The translations under genes and the position numbers were made by a program. From assembly GCA_003598015.1 (NCBI GenBank), contig QZKE01000041.1:1-48216 (forward strand): a stretch of 48,216 bases of DNA, given 5' to 3'. The notes beneath the pieces were generated by a model that was not told the DNA's origin, made no database searches, and was given only the letters and a program-made list of their open reading frames with translations. Each line of letters starts with the position of its first letter. Within the stretch, counting starts at the first letter, position 1. Positions 26,560 through 34,813 of this stretch are shown piece after piece. Origin of the DNA: Actinomycetota bacterium (GTDB lineage: Bacteria; Actinomycetota; Geothermincolia; Geothermincolales; RBG-13-55-18).

Positions 26560-27504
26560 ATGCGCAAAGTCGCCATTGTCGGTGCCGGTCAGGTTGGCTC
26601 GACTACCGCCATGCGCCTGGCGGAACGGGGCATGGCGGACGTGGCGTTGATCGACATATACGGCGAGCTCGCCCGGGGTAAAGCGCTGGATATATCCCAT
26701 TCCCTGCCGCTAACCGGCTCGTCAGCCGATGTCGTCGGAGGCAGCGATTACGGGCTTGCGGCAGGAAGCGATGTCGCGGTGATCACCGCGGGATTTCCCC
26801 GGGGGCCCGGAATGTCCCGCTCCGACCTCCTGGCAAAGAACGCGGCCGTGGTCAGGGAGGTAGTTGAAGCCGTGAAGGAGGAGGCACCCGATTGCGCGCT
26901 GATCATGGTCACCAACCCCCTTGACGAGATGTCCTACCTGGCCTGGCGGATCACGGGATGGGACCGCCACAGGGTGATGGGGATGGCCGGCCTGCTGGAC
27001 GGTTCGCGCCTGGCGTATTTCGCCGCCAGCGAGCTGGAGGTCCCTCCCGGCAAGGTTCTGCCCATGGTCCTGGGCAGCCACGGCGACGCGATGCTGCCCA
27101 TGGCACGGTTTACAAGCGTGGACGGAGTCCCTTTGAGCGAACTCGTCGCCATGGAGAGACTACGTGAGCTGGAGGAGAGGACCCGGGACGGGGGAGCTGA
27201 GATAGTAGCGCTGCTCAAGACGGGCAGCGCTTATTACGCGCCCTCGGCTTGCGTGGCCCGTATGGTCCATGCCATCCTGGCGGACGAGGGATACCAGGTT
27301 GCCGCCAGCGTCTACCTGCAAGGCGAGTACGGTTTGCGGGGCGTGTTCGTGGGGGTGCCGGTGATCCTCGGGCATGGGGGTTGGAAGGAAGTGGTGGAAC
27401 TCGATCTCCTTCCCGCGGAACGCGAGGGACTCACGGCCTGCGCCGGTATGATCAAGGAGAGGATGGACGAGCTTGATGAGTGGCTCGAGGGAGCTGGACC
27501 TTAA
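26560..27504 (+). CDS. mdh: Malate dehydrogenase (LDH-like, NAD-dependent)
   Basis: 314 aa. Interconverts malate and oxaloacetate in the cytoplasm. The Rossmann fold starts VAIVGAGQVGSTTAMRLAER, with acidic Asp in LIDIYGE binding the NAD ribose. The active-site loop ITAGFPRGPGMSRSDLL carries the two arginines that select the dicarboxylate. VTNPLDEMSYLAW and GSHGDAMLPMARF, with the catalytic His, follow. The length is normal. A good AAGGAGGG ribosome binding site precedes ATG 26560. The 3' end overlaps the fumarase alpha gene by 29 bases, indicating translational coupling and a reductive or oxidative C4 branch (malate to fumarate). Confidence 0.95.
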   Translation: MRKVAIVGAGQVGSTTAMRLAERGMADVALIDIYGELARGKALDISHSLPLTGSSADVVGGSDYGLAAGSDVAVITAGFPRGPGMSRSDLLAKNAAVVREVVEAVKEEAPDCALIMVTNPLDEMSYLAWRITGWDRHRVMGMAGLLDGSRLAYFAASELEVPPGKVLPMVLGSHGDAMLPMARFTSVDGVPLSELVAMERLRELEERTRDGGAEIVALLKTGSAYYAPSACVARMVHAILADEGYQVAASVYLQGEYGLRGVFVGVPVILGHGGWKEVVELDLLPAEREGLTACAGMIKERMDELDEWLEGAGP

Positions 27505-28330
27505 GACCGTATCCGCCGCGGTGGAGGAGTTGGCCTTCCAGGCCAGCCTGGAACTTCCCGCGGACATAGAGGAGAGCCTCCTGCGCGCGGCGGAATCCGA
27601 GTCGAAGCCCCTGGCCCGTTATGCTTTGAGGATGCTTGCGGAGAACGCGCACGTAGCCAGATCGGAGGGATTGCCCCTCTGCCAGGACACCGGTATGTTC
27701 CATCTCTTCATCGAACTGGGCGAGGGCACGTCCCTGCCAAGCGGCTATATCGCGGCTGCCGACAGAGGCTTGCGTGAGGCAACGGCCAAGATTCCCTTGA
27801 GGTCGTCCCTGGTGGACGACCCCCTTTTCGGCCGTGCGAACCGCGGTGACAACACCCCCGTCGTCGTACACGTAGACGAGGGAGGCCCCGCCGGCAAGGT
27901 GCGCCTGACCCTGCTGGCCAAGGGCGGGGGCAGCGAGAACGCCACCCACCTGTTCATGCTGCTCCCGGGTGAAGGCTGGGAGGGGGTCAAGAGGGTGGTA
28001 CTGGAGGCGGTGATCGCCAAGGGAGCCCAGGCCTGCCCTCCCATCGTAGTCGGGGTCGGCGTGGGTTCCGATGCCTCGGGGGCGATTGAGCTGGCCTTGA
28101 AGAGCCTGCTGCGGCCGCTGGGCAGCAGGCACCAGCGGGAGAGCCTGGCGGCATGCGAGGATGAGATGCTGGAGTCGATAAATGCGCTGGGAATAGGTGC
28201 AGCGGGTCTGGGTGGAGACATAACCGCGCTGGACGTCCACGTGGAGGAGGCGCCGGCCCATATCGCCAGCCTCCCGGTGGGGGTAGTGTTGTGCTGCCAT
28301 GCATTAAGGCGCCGTACGTTAGAGGTATAG
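27476..28330 (+). CDS. Class I fumarate hydratase, alpha (N-terminal) subunit
   Basis: 284 aa. With the beta subunit it forms an oxygen-sensitive [4Fe-4S] fumarase that hydrates fumarate to malate (tartrate dehydratase relatives are alternatives). Visible landmarks: LPLCQDTGMFHLFIELG with a cluster cysteine, GRANRGDNTPVVVHVDE, LLAKGGGSENATHLFML, ACPPIVVGVGVGSDASGA and IGAAGLGGDITALDVHVEEA. The start is taken as ATG 27476, inside the end of mdh; a TTG lies just upstream. It is followed after one base by an MFS transporter rather than by the beta subunit, which lies at 30052-30633. Confidence 0.9.
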   Translation: MSGSRELDLKTVSAAVEELAFQASLELPADIEESLLRAAESESKPLARYALRMLAENAHVARSEGLPLCQDTGMFHLFIELGEGTSLPSGYIAAADRGLREATAKIPLRSSLVDDPLFGRANRGDNTPVVVHVDEGGPAGKVRLTLLAKGGGSENATHLFMLLPGEGWEGVKRVVLEAVIAKGAQACPPIVVGVGVGSDASGAIELALKSLLRPLGSRHQRESLAACEDEMLESINALGIGAAGLGGDITALDVHVEEAPAHIASLPVGVVLCCHALRRRTLEV

Positions 28331-28331
28331 G

Positions 28332-30065
28332 ATGGAGGATACAAAGAGCACCGAGACAGCAGAGTGCGCTGAACCGACTCCCAAGGGATTCCAGCGCACC
28401 GAGGACAACCTGCAGATAAAGCCGGCGGCCTACCGCGACCTGTTGCGCAACCACGACTTCCTGCTGCTGTGGGCGGGGCAGATGGTTTCCTCCATCGGGG
28501 ACTGGATCATCGTCGCCATACTTCTCGGATTCGTGAACAAGCTCGCTGAGGGCCAGAGCTGGGCCATCAGCGTCATGATGCTGGTCAAGTTCCTTCCCGC
28601 CGTCCTCCTCGGCTTCATGGCGGGGATCGTCATAGACCGCGTCGACCGCAAGCGTACTCTCATCGTCTGCGACCTGTGCCGCGCAGGCCTGGTGATACTC
28701 TTCGCTTTCTCCAACAGCCTGCTCATGATCCTCATCCTGGTCTTTATCATAGAGACCTTCTCCATCATCTACGGACCCGCCAAGGACGCCTCCATTCCCG
28801 ACCTGGTGGCGCCCGAGCAACTGGCCAACGCCAACTCGCTTAACCAGCTGACCATCTTCGCCGCCATGGCCTTCGGCACGGCCATCGCCGGCAGCGTCAC
28901 CGGCCTCTTCGCCTGGCTGGGGGACATCAATTCCTTCATCGGCGAGCACGTGGATCCCAACCGGGCCGCTTTCTTCGTGGATTCTCTGACCTTCATCGTC
29001 TCCGCCTTCCTCATCTTCAAGATCTCGGGGTTCAGGCGTCTCAGCGAAGAGGAGAGGGTGAAGATGTCATCGGCGCAGGTGAAGCAGGATTTCAAGGAGG
29101 GACTGCGCTACCTGTTGGACCAACGACTCACGCGCACCATACTCATCCTGACTCTGGCCTGCTTCCTGGGGGGAGGGACCATCTACGTCCTGACCATCGG
29201 ATTCGTCACTTACGTGCTGGGCAAGGGCGATGCCACCTTCTATTACATACTCTCCGTCCTGCTCTTCGGCATCATGGCCGGCTCCATCCTGGGGGGTGTC
29301 CTCAAGACCTACGTCAAGAAGGAGAGGGTGATGGGCCTGGCCATATCCGGCTTCGGCGCCGGGGTCATCGTCTTCTCGCTGGTCTCCATCGTCTGGCTGT
29401 CCTTCATCGTCGCCTTCTTCGGGGGGGTGTGCATGGGATATGCCATCGTCGGCATGATCACCTTGCTCATGGAGACACTGGCCGAGGAATATCGCGGCCG
29501 CGCTTTCGCGGCCATCCAGGTGATCATGCGCGCTTCCATCTTCCTCTCCATTATGCTGGCTGGTCCCCTGGCCGACCTCATCACCGCCATCGGTCGCAGC
29601 ATAGGTCTTAGCCCCATTAACCTGGGGATAATAAGGTTGGGAGGCTCTTTCGAGGGGAGTATAGACGGCGATGTCGTCAGCTTCAGGTACCTGTTCAACG
29701 GGCCGCAGATGATACTCTTCATAGGGGGCATCATCATCTTGCTGGCCGGGGTCTACGGCCAGCGTTCCTTCCACCGCTACTTCGGATGGAACATCCACGA
29801 CAAGATCTTCCAGAGGAAACAGGCTGTTGCCGAAACGATGTGGGAGCCGGCCATGGAGGGGAGCGAAATAGACGCATGCGCGGACGAAACCACCGGGGCT
29901 AGGGAGACGGCTGCGGCAAGGGTTGAGGAGGAGATGGAATACCTGTCCGAGGCGGAACAGGCTTTCAAAAAGGAGATCACCGGTGAAGCCGCGTTCCATG
30001 AGGATGAGCGCGACCCGGGAGTAGAGGGAAGAGGTGGAGGAGGCGCCCCTGATGGGGAAGAGTGA
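28332..30065 (+). CDS. MFS transporter inserted between the fumarase subunit genes
   Basis: 577 aa, about 12 membrane segments between residues 35 and 490. MFS landmarks: FLLLWAGQMVSSIGDWIIV in the first segment, VIDRVDRKRTLIVCDLCRAG as the loop 2-3 motif, and IYGPAKDASIPDLVAPEQLA, typical of the MFS_3/enterobactin-exporter-like group. The C-terminal 80 residues are cytoplasmic and strongly acidic (EEEMEYLSEAEQAFKKEITG). The substrate is unknown; export of a small molecule is the usual role in this group, but the position between fumarase genes raises C4-dicarboxylate transport as a speculative alternative. ATG follows the previous stop by one base, and the 3' end overlaps the beta subunit gene, so all are likely in one transcript. 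Confidence 0.85.
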   Translation: MEDTKSTETAECAEPTPKGFQRTEDNLQIKPAAYRDLLRNHDFLLLWAGQMVSSIGDWIIVAILLGFVNKLAEGQSWAISVMMLVKFLPAVLLGFMAGIVIDRVDRKRTLIVCDLCRAGLVILFAFSNSLLMILILVFIIETFSIIYGPAKDASIPDLVAPEQLANANSLNQLTIFAAMAFGTAIAGSVTGLFAWLGDINSFIGEHVDPNRAAFFVDSLTFIVSAFLIFKISGFRRLSEEERVKMSSAQVKQDFKEGLRYLLDQRLTRTILILTLACFLGGGTIYVLTIGFVTYVLGKGDATFYYILSVLLFGIMAGSILGGVLKTYVKKERVMGLAISGFGAGVIVFSLVSIVWLSFIVAFFGGVCMGYAIVGMITLLMETLAEEYRGRAFAAIQVIMRASIFLSIMLAGPLADLITAIGRSIGLSPINLGIIRLGGSFEGSIDGDVVSFRYLFNGPQMILFIGGIIILLAGVYGQRSFHRYFGWNIHDKIFQRKQAVAETMWEPAMEGSEIDACADETTGARETAAARVEEEMEYLSEAEQAFKKEITGEAAFHEDERDPGVEGRGGGGAPDGEE

Positions 30066-30633
30066 AATGTCCGACCACGGAGGGGAGCAGGAGGAAAAAA
30101 GAGTCAGGCTTCCGCTCACCATGGATGCACGCAAGGGATTGAAGGCGGGTGACCGCCTGCTCCTTTCGGGGCGGCTGATAACCGCCCGGGACCAGGCCCA
30201 TCGCAGGTTGCTGGATGCGCTGGAAAAAGGGGAGCCCCTGCCGGTGGAGTTGCGGGATGAGACCATATATTATGCGGGGCCCAGCCCGGCGCCGGCGGGA
30301 AAGCCCGCCGGTTCGGTGGGCCCCACGACCGCCGCGCGCATGGATCCCTATACCGCCCACTTGGCTGCGGAAGGAGTGGCGGCCTTTATAGGCAAGGGCC
30401 CACGCTCTCCCGGGGTGCGCCGCGCCTTGCGCGAGCACGGCTCCATCTACCTGGTGGGGGTGGGAGGCGCGGCGGCCCTGCTCGGCTCGAAGGTCCGAGC
30501 CATAAGAGTGGCCGCCTACGAGGAACTCGGCCCCGAGGCCGTCTACGAACTCGAGGTGGAGGATTTCCCGGTCGTGGTCGCCTATGATCTTGCGGGAGGA
30601 GACGTCTTCTCCCATCTTCCCCCGACCGCATGA
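30052..30633 (+). CDS. Class I fumarate hydratase, beta (C-terminal) subunit
   Basis: 193 aa from ATG 30052, chosen for GGAGGAGG 8 bases upstream; ATG 30067 with GGAAGAG is an alternative. The family pattern is clear: LKAGDRLLLSGRLITARDQA (swivelling-domain entry), ETIYYAGPSPAPAGKPAG, VGPTTAARMDPYTAHL, AFIGKGPRS, YLVGVGGAAALL, YEELGPEAVYELEVEDFPVV. It completes the fumarase encoded by the alpha subunit at 27476-28330, although 1.7 kb of MFS gene separates them. The first 14 bases overlap the transporter gene. Confidence 0.9.
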   Translation: MGKSEMSDHGGEQEEKRVRLPLTMDARKGLKAGDRLLLSGRLITARDQAHRRLLDALEKGEPLPVELRDETIYYAGPSPAPAGKPAGSVGPTTAARMDPYTAHLAAEGVAAFIGKGPRSPGVRRALREHGSIYLVGVGGAAALLGSKVRAIRVAAYEELGPEAVYELEVEDFPVVVAYDLAGGDVFSHLPPTA

Positions 30634-30799
30634 GCCAGCCGGTAAGGCAAGCGATATATTAGCGCGAGGCTGTGGATTTCCCGCTCGCGGCCACCCGCGG
30701 TCGCGCGGCAAGAATCGTCTTTTCGCACCCCACCCCTAATATTATGCGCATGGTGTAATATAGTAATGCCAATCCTGGAGATCGAGGAGAGAGGGTACT

Positions 30800-31459
30800 A
30801 TGGCAGACCGGAACGAGCGCGGAAAAGGAGGCAAGGGGAGGAGTCTGTTCATCAGCTTCGAGGGCGTGGAGGGCTCGGGAAAGACTACCCAGATAAACAT
30901 GCTGCACGCTCATCTCCTGCGCATGAAAGTGGATGTCGTCGCCACGCAGGAGCCGGGGGGGACCCCCGTTGGAGAGGACATACGCCGTATCCTCCTCAAC
31001 CCGGCCTACAAAGGCATGCATCCCATGACCGAAACCATCCTCTATGCGGCGGACCGCGCACAGCACTTCCACGAGGTCATTAAACCTGCCCTGGATGCGG
31101 GCAAGGTGGTTATCTGCGACCGCTACATCGATTCCAGCCTCGCCTATCAGGGAGTAGCGCGCAGGATCGGTATGGAGGGGGTTCAGAACCTGAACGAATG
31201 GATTACCGACGACCTTTATCCGGATGTCACCTTCCTGTTGGACATACCCTACCGTATAGGGCTGAAACGGCTGCAGGAGAGGAAGAGGGGGCTCGACCGC
31301 ATGGAGGGAGAGGCACAATCCTTCCACGAGCAGGTGCAGGAGGCCTACCAGACCCTGGCGAAATTCTTCCCCCAACGCTACATCATCCTCAACGGGACGG
31401 AGAAGCCCGAGAATATCCACCACTACGTTATGCAGGAAGTGACAAAGCTGTTGAGTTGA
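30800..31459 (+). CDS. tmk: Thymidylate kinase
   Basis: 219 aa. Phosphorylates dTMP to dTDP. The P-loop is FEGVEGSGKTTQ, then the DR(Y/H) motif VICDRYIDSSLAYQGVAR, QEPGGTPVGEDIRR at the dTMP site, and a lid region with LKRLQERKRGLDRME. The start is preceded by GAGAGAGGG. Upstream (30634-30799) there is an A/T-rich patch with TAATAT and TATAGT hexamers suitable for a promoter and a hairpin CGCGAG/CTCGCG at 30663-30689. tmk, holB and ricT in this order is the arrangement seen in many Gram-positive genomes. Confidence 0.97.
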   Translation: MADRNERGKGGKGRSLFISFEGVEGSGKTTQINMLHAHLLRMKVDVVATQEPGGTPVGEDIRRILLNPAYKGMHPMTETILYAADRAQHFHEVIKPALDAGKVVICDRYIDSSLAYQGVARRIGMEGVQNLNEWITDDLYPDVTFLLDIPYRIGLKRLQERKRGLDRMEGEAQSFHEQVQEAYQTLAKFFPQRYIILNGTEKPENIHHYVMQEVTKLLS

Positions 31460-31570
31460 GCGCCACGCTTGCGTTTCGTGGCCCGGTTGCGGCGGTAGAA
31501 TCCCATCGATCCACTTGCTGACCTGGCATACCGCCAACTTCATGTAAGGAGGAGAGCGAAGACGAGCGAG

Positions 31571-32710
31571 ATGGAGTGCTCCAGTTGGGAGGAGATATAC
31601 GGACAGAGCAGGGCCGTGAGGTTCCTCGCAGGGGTCCTGAGCAAAGGGGAGGTACCCCATGCCCTGATGTTCACGGGACCCAGGGGGGTGGGGAAGCACA
31701 GCACCGCCCTGCTCTTCGCCGCGGCCCTGCTCTGTCCCGCGGGACTGCCCGATGCATGCCCTTCGTGCCGCAAGGTGGCCAGGGGCGTCCATCCCGACCT
31801 GCACCTGGTGGAGGCGGAAGGGAACCAGATACTCATCGCTCAGATACGCGAACTCGAGTGGGATGTGAACATCAAGCCGAAGGAATCCCCGCGCAAGGTG
31901 ATAATCATCGACGAGGCGGAGAGGATAAACCAGGATGCGGCCAACGCCTTCCTCAAGACCCTGGAGGAGCCACCGCCGGAGACCTACATGATACTGGTGG
32001 TAGAGAGCAGGGAAGCCCTGCTTCCTACCGTGGTTTCCCGCTGCCACGAGGTGCGCTTCTCGGCCCTGGGAAAAACGGACATAGAGGAGTTTTTAGTGGA
32101 AAGGGAGGGCATCGAGAGGGTCGAGGCGGAAAGGATCGCCCGGCTCAGCGGGGGCATATTCGGCCGTGCTCTGCTCTGGGCCCGCAACCCCGAACTGGCG
32201 GCGCATTGGACCCGGGGGGTGGAGTTGGCGGCGTCCATGCGGCGTTTCTCCCTGCTGTCATTGTTGGAGAAGGCGGCGGAAGAGCGGGAAAGCCTGGAGG
32301 ATACCGCCGTTCCCGCAGGGGAGAACGATCTGGACTTGTACGTCAAAGCGATGGATAAACGCAGCGGCGAGCAGTTGCGCAAGCGCTGGGAGAAGAGGAA
32401 GAAGAGGGAAGTCCTGAAGCTGCGCCGCCAGGCCGCGCTTGATCTCTTTGATGGCATGAGCTCCTTTTACAGGGATATAATGCTCTTGAACCTGAGTGAG
32501 GAGGAAGCGGGCAGGGCTTCTCGCGGAGTTCCTCTGTTGAATTTGGAATGGATGGAGGAACTGGAGAGGGAAGCCCTTCACATAGGGACTGAGGAGTCCA
32601 AGCGGCGCCTGGAGGCGTTGCAGAGGGCGAGAAAAGCCCTGGAGGCCAACGTGGACCTTGGATTGTTGCTGGACAGCCTGGTGCTGGAGCTCAAGGGTGT
32701 GATGGGATAA
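31571..32710 (+). CDS. holB: DNA polymerase III delta' subunit
   Basis: 379 aa. Clamp-loader subunit, an AAA+ protein that helps load the sliding clamp at the replication fork. The P-loop-like motif is MFTGPRGVGKHSTALLFA. A short zinc-module-like segment (LLCPAGLPDACPSCRKV) and KVIIIDEAERINQDAANAFL (Walker B and following) come next, then LEEPPPETYMILVVES with the SRC arginine-finger motif in PTVVSRCHEVRF. A GGAGGAG lies rather far (about 17 bases) upstream of ATG 31571. A short hairpin (GCCACG/CGTGGC, 31462-31482) lies between tmk and this gene. Confidence 0.92.
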   Translation: MECSSWEEIYGQSRAVRFLAGVLSKGEVPHALMFTGPRGVGKHSTALLFAAALLCPAGLPDACPSCRKVARGVHPDLHLVEAEGNQILIAQIRELEWDVNIKPKESPRKVIIIDEAERINQDAANAFLKTLEEPPPETYMILVVESREALLPTVVSRCHEVRFSALGKTDIEEFLVEREGIERVEAERIARLSGGIFGRALLWARNPELAAHWTRGVELAASMRRFSLLSLLEKAAEERESLEDTAVPAGENDLDLYVKAMDKRSGEQLRKRWEKRKKREVLKLRRQAALDLFDGMSSFYRDIMLLNLSEEEAGRASRGVPLLNLEWMEELEREALHIGTEESKRRLEALQRARKALEANVDLGLLLDSLVLELKGVMG

Positions 32711-32742
32711 ACCGGCGCAAGTGGCGCCGCAGGAGGATGAGA

Positions 32743-33624
32743 ATGACCGTTGTCGTAGGAGTGAGTATCAAGAAGGGAAGCAAGGTCGCCTATTTCGACC
32801 CGGACCGGCTCTCCCTGCGTACAGGTGACGAAGTTATCGTGCCCACCATCAAGGGAGTGGAGTACGGGGTGGTCACCTCCCCACCGCGGGAGATACCCGA
32901 CAGCAGCATGAACTGGGAACTAAAGAAGGTGGTGCGCCGCGCCACCGATCGCGACCGTCAGCAGAAGGAGCGCAACGAAATACGCCGCGACAGGGCGTTC
33001 CGCAAGTGCCAGGAGCTCATCGTCAAGCACCAGCTCCCCATGAAGCTTATCGATATCGATTATGTCTTCGACGGAAGCTCCATCACCTTTTTCTTCACCG
33101 CCGAGGGAAGGGTGGACTTCCGGGCGCTCGTGCGCGACCTGGCGTCCGCCCTGAAAACGCGCATCGAGCTGCGCCAGATCGGCGTAAGGGATGAGGCCAA
33201 GATGATCGGAGGCCTGGGCCCCTGCGGCCGTACGCTGTGTTGCGCGCTGTTCCTCGACGAGTTCCATCCCATCTCCATCCGTATGGCCAAGGAGCAGCAT
33301 CTGCCCCTGAACCCCGCCAAGATATCCGGGGTGTGCGGGCGCCTGATGTGTTGTCTCCGCTACGAGCAGGACTCCTATCGCCGCTTCATGCTCTGGGTGC
33401 CGGCGGTGGGCGAGAGGGTGGTGACGGAACGTGGAGAAGCCCGGGTAATCCTGCACGACGTGATGGGTGAGAGCGTTTCCCTGGAGCTGGAGAGTGGGGA
33501 GAAGTTCACCTTGCCGGCCTCGCATTTCGGCCCCGAGCCGGCGGAGGTGGAGATAGATATAGAGGAGGCCGAGGACGAGATCGTGGAGGATTCGGACATC
33601 GAATTAGGCGAAGAACTGGATTGA
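32743..33624 (+). CDS. ricT: PSP1-domain protein, RicT/YaaT family
   Basis: 293 aa from ATG 32743, which has GGAGG 6 bases upstream (the ATG at 32737 overlaps that site). In Bacillus subtilis RicT (YaaT) forms an iron-sulfur-containing complex with RicA and RicF that directs RNase Y and affects development and competence. The PSP1 core is present (GDEVIVPTIKGVEYGVVTSP), as are the two conserved cysteine clusters GPCGRTLCCALF and GVCGRLMCCLRYE that carry the cluster ligands. The C-terminus is acidic (EIDIEEAEDEIVEDSDIELG). Partner genes are not in the window. A hairpin CGGCGC/GCGCCG separates it from holB. Confidence 0.92.
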   Translation: MTVVVGVSIKKGSKVAYFDPDRLSLRTGDEVIVPTIKGVEYGVVTSPPREIPDSSMNWELKKVVRRATDRDRQQKERNEIRRDRAFRKCQELIVKHQLPMKLIDIDYVFDGSSITFFFTAEGRVDFRALVRDLASALKTRIELRQIGVRDEAKMIGGLGPCGRTLCCALFLDEFHPISIRMAKEQHLPLNPAKISGVCGRLMCCLRYEQDSYRRFMLWVPAVGERVVTERGEARVILHDVMGESVSLELESGEKFTLPASHFGPEPAEVEIDIEEAEDEIVEDSDIELGEELD

Positions 33625-33741
33625 ACGGGGAGCCGGCCGCTTACCGCAGGTAGTCAGATCTCGTCGACATCGTCCCTGCTAGTGTGCTATATATTGTTAC
33701 TATCCCGATCCGCGCAGGCCGGGTATTGGAAAAGGAAGGTT

Positions 33742-33838
33742 GTTCTTATGCGAGAAGTGCGGGCAGGAATCGATAATACCTTGGGGTCTGGCTTGACCGC
33801 TCCCGCAGTATAGTCACCCACACTTCTCGCATAAGAAC
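33742..33838. repeat. Palindrome, CGAGAAGTGTGGG family, copy 2
   Basis: GTTCTTATGCGAGAAGTGCG with two further G at 33742-33763 pairs with CCCACACTTCTCGCATAAGA plus AC at 33817-33838, one mismatch in 22 bp. It sits just before the ribosome binding site of the porC-like gene. Copy 1 is at 18460-18536. Confidence 0.8.
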
Positions 33839-33860
33839 CAGGAAGGTTATCAGGAAGATC

Positions 33861-34463
33861 ATGGTAGAGGTGAGATTCCACAGTCTGGGAGGCCAGGGTG
33901 CCGTCACCCTTATCAACATGCTGGCCCAGGCAGGGGACCAGATCGGGAGGCACGTACAGGCATTCCCTTTCTTCGGCGCGGAGCGCAGGGGGGCGCCGGT
34001 GATGTGCTTCCTGCGCATGGACGACCAGCCCATCGCCCTGCGCAGCCAGATCTACCGGCCCGACTTCCTGGTGGTCATGAGCCCCTCCCAGGTGGACGCG
34101 GCCATAGCCGAGGGCACCAAGGAGAGCAGCGTGCTACTGGTCAACATGAAGGAGGAGGAGGCGAGGAAGAGCCTCGCGCACCTGCCCTTCGCCGCATATG
34201 CGGTAGACGGTACCTCCATAGCCATCGAACTGGGCATGGAGGTGGAGGGATTGCCGGTGGTGAACATCGCTTTCCTGGGAGCGGTGTCCTTCGTGACCGA
34301 ACTGGTTCCCCTGGAGGCCATCACGGAAGTGCTGCGGGAGAACACGCCGCCTACCCGGCTGGAGGCGAGCATGGAGGCCGCAAGGCGCGGCTTCACCTCG
34401 GTAGTAGAGATAAAGAAGCGAAAGGCGCCGGCACGCCGGGAGCGGAAGAACGCCGCATCCTAG
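33861..34463 (+). CDS. Pyruvate/2-oxoacid:ferredoxin oxidoreductase, gamma subunit
   Basis: 200 aa. The gamma subunit of the four-subunit thiamine-pyrophosphate enzyme that oxidatively decarboxylates pyruvate (or another 2-oxoacid) to acyl-CoA, reducing ferredoxin. Landmarks: RFHSLGGQGAVTLINMLAQA at the N-terminus and FPFFGAERRGAPVMCFLRM. NIAFLGAVSFVTELVPLEA is the conserved late motif. The basic tail KKRKAPARRERKN is unusual. The ribosome binding site GGAAG precedes ATG 33861. First of four genes in the order gamma, delta, alpha, beta. Confidence 0.9.
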   Translation: MVEVRFHSLGGQGAVTLINMLAQAGDQIGRHVQAFPFFGAERRGAPVMCFLRMDDQPIALRSQIYRPDFLVVMSPSQVDAAIAEGTKESSVLLVNMKEEEARKSLAHLPFAAYAVDGTSIAIELGMEVEGLPVVNIAFLGAVSFVTELVPLEAITEVLRENTPPTRLEASMEAARRGFTSVVEIKKRKAPARRERKNAAS

Positions 34464-34516
34464 TTGGAGCAGCGGCGGAAAACGGCGGCCTGTGCCGGGA
34501 GGAAGAACGAAGAGAG

Positions 34517-34813
34517 ATGCCCAGACGCAAGAAGAATGAGAAAGAAGAAGAGGAGATAGGCTTCATCACCACCCTCTCCGTGCCCAGCGAGGGAAGCGTG
34601 GGACTGACGGGGAGTTGGAGGGTCTTCATGCCCTTGCTCGACGAGGAGAAGTGCAATAAATGCCTCCTTTGCTGGATATATTGCCCGGAGGCATGCATAA
34701 GCAAGGACATCAAGATCAACTACGACTACTGCAAGGGCTGCGGCATCTGCGCGGAGGAGTGCCCGCGCAAGGCCGTGACCATGATCAAAGAGGAAAAAGA
34801 TGAGACTGGTTGA
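34517..34813 (+). CDS. Pyruvate/2-oxoacid:ferredoxin oxidoreductase, delta (ferredoxin) subunit
   Basis: 98 aa. Start chosen at ATG 34517, after GAAGAGAG; the reading frame is open far upstream, but that part is antisense-quality sequence overlapping the gamma gene. It carries two [4Fe-4S] motifs, CNKCLLCWIYCPEACI and CKGCGICAEECPRKAV, in a standard eight-iron ferredoxin fold that takes electrons from the alpha/beta core. The N-terminal 40 residues are charged (RRKKNEKEEEE), then GSWRVFMPLLDEEKC. The gene overlaps the alpha gene start by 14 bases. Confidence 0.93.
   Translation: MPRRKKNEKEEEEIGFITTLSVPSEGSVGLTGSWRVFMPLLDEEKCNKCLLCWIYCPEACISKDIKINYDYCKGCGICAEECPRKAVTMIKEEKDETG

Noticed and set aside
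34004-34516. Upstream extension of the delta-subunit frame over the gamma gene
   Set aside because: The gamma subunit is clear in the other frame, and the extension is low-complexity. ATG 34517 gives a normal ferredoxin subunit.
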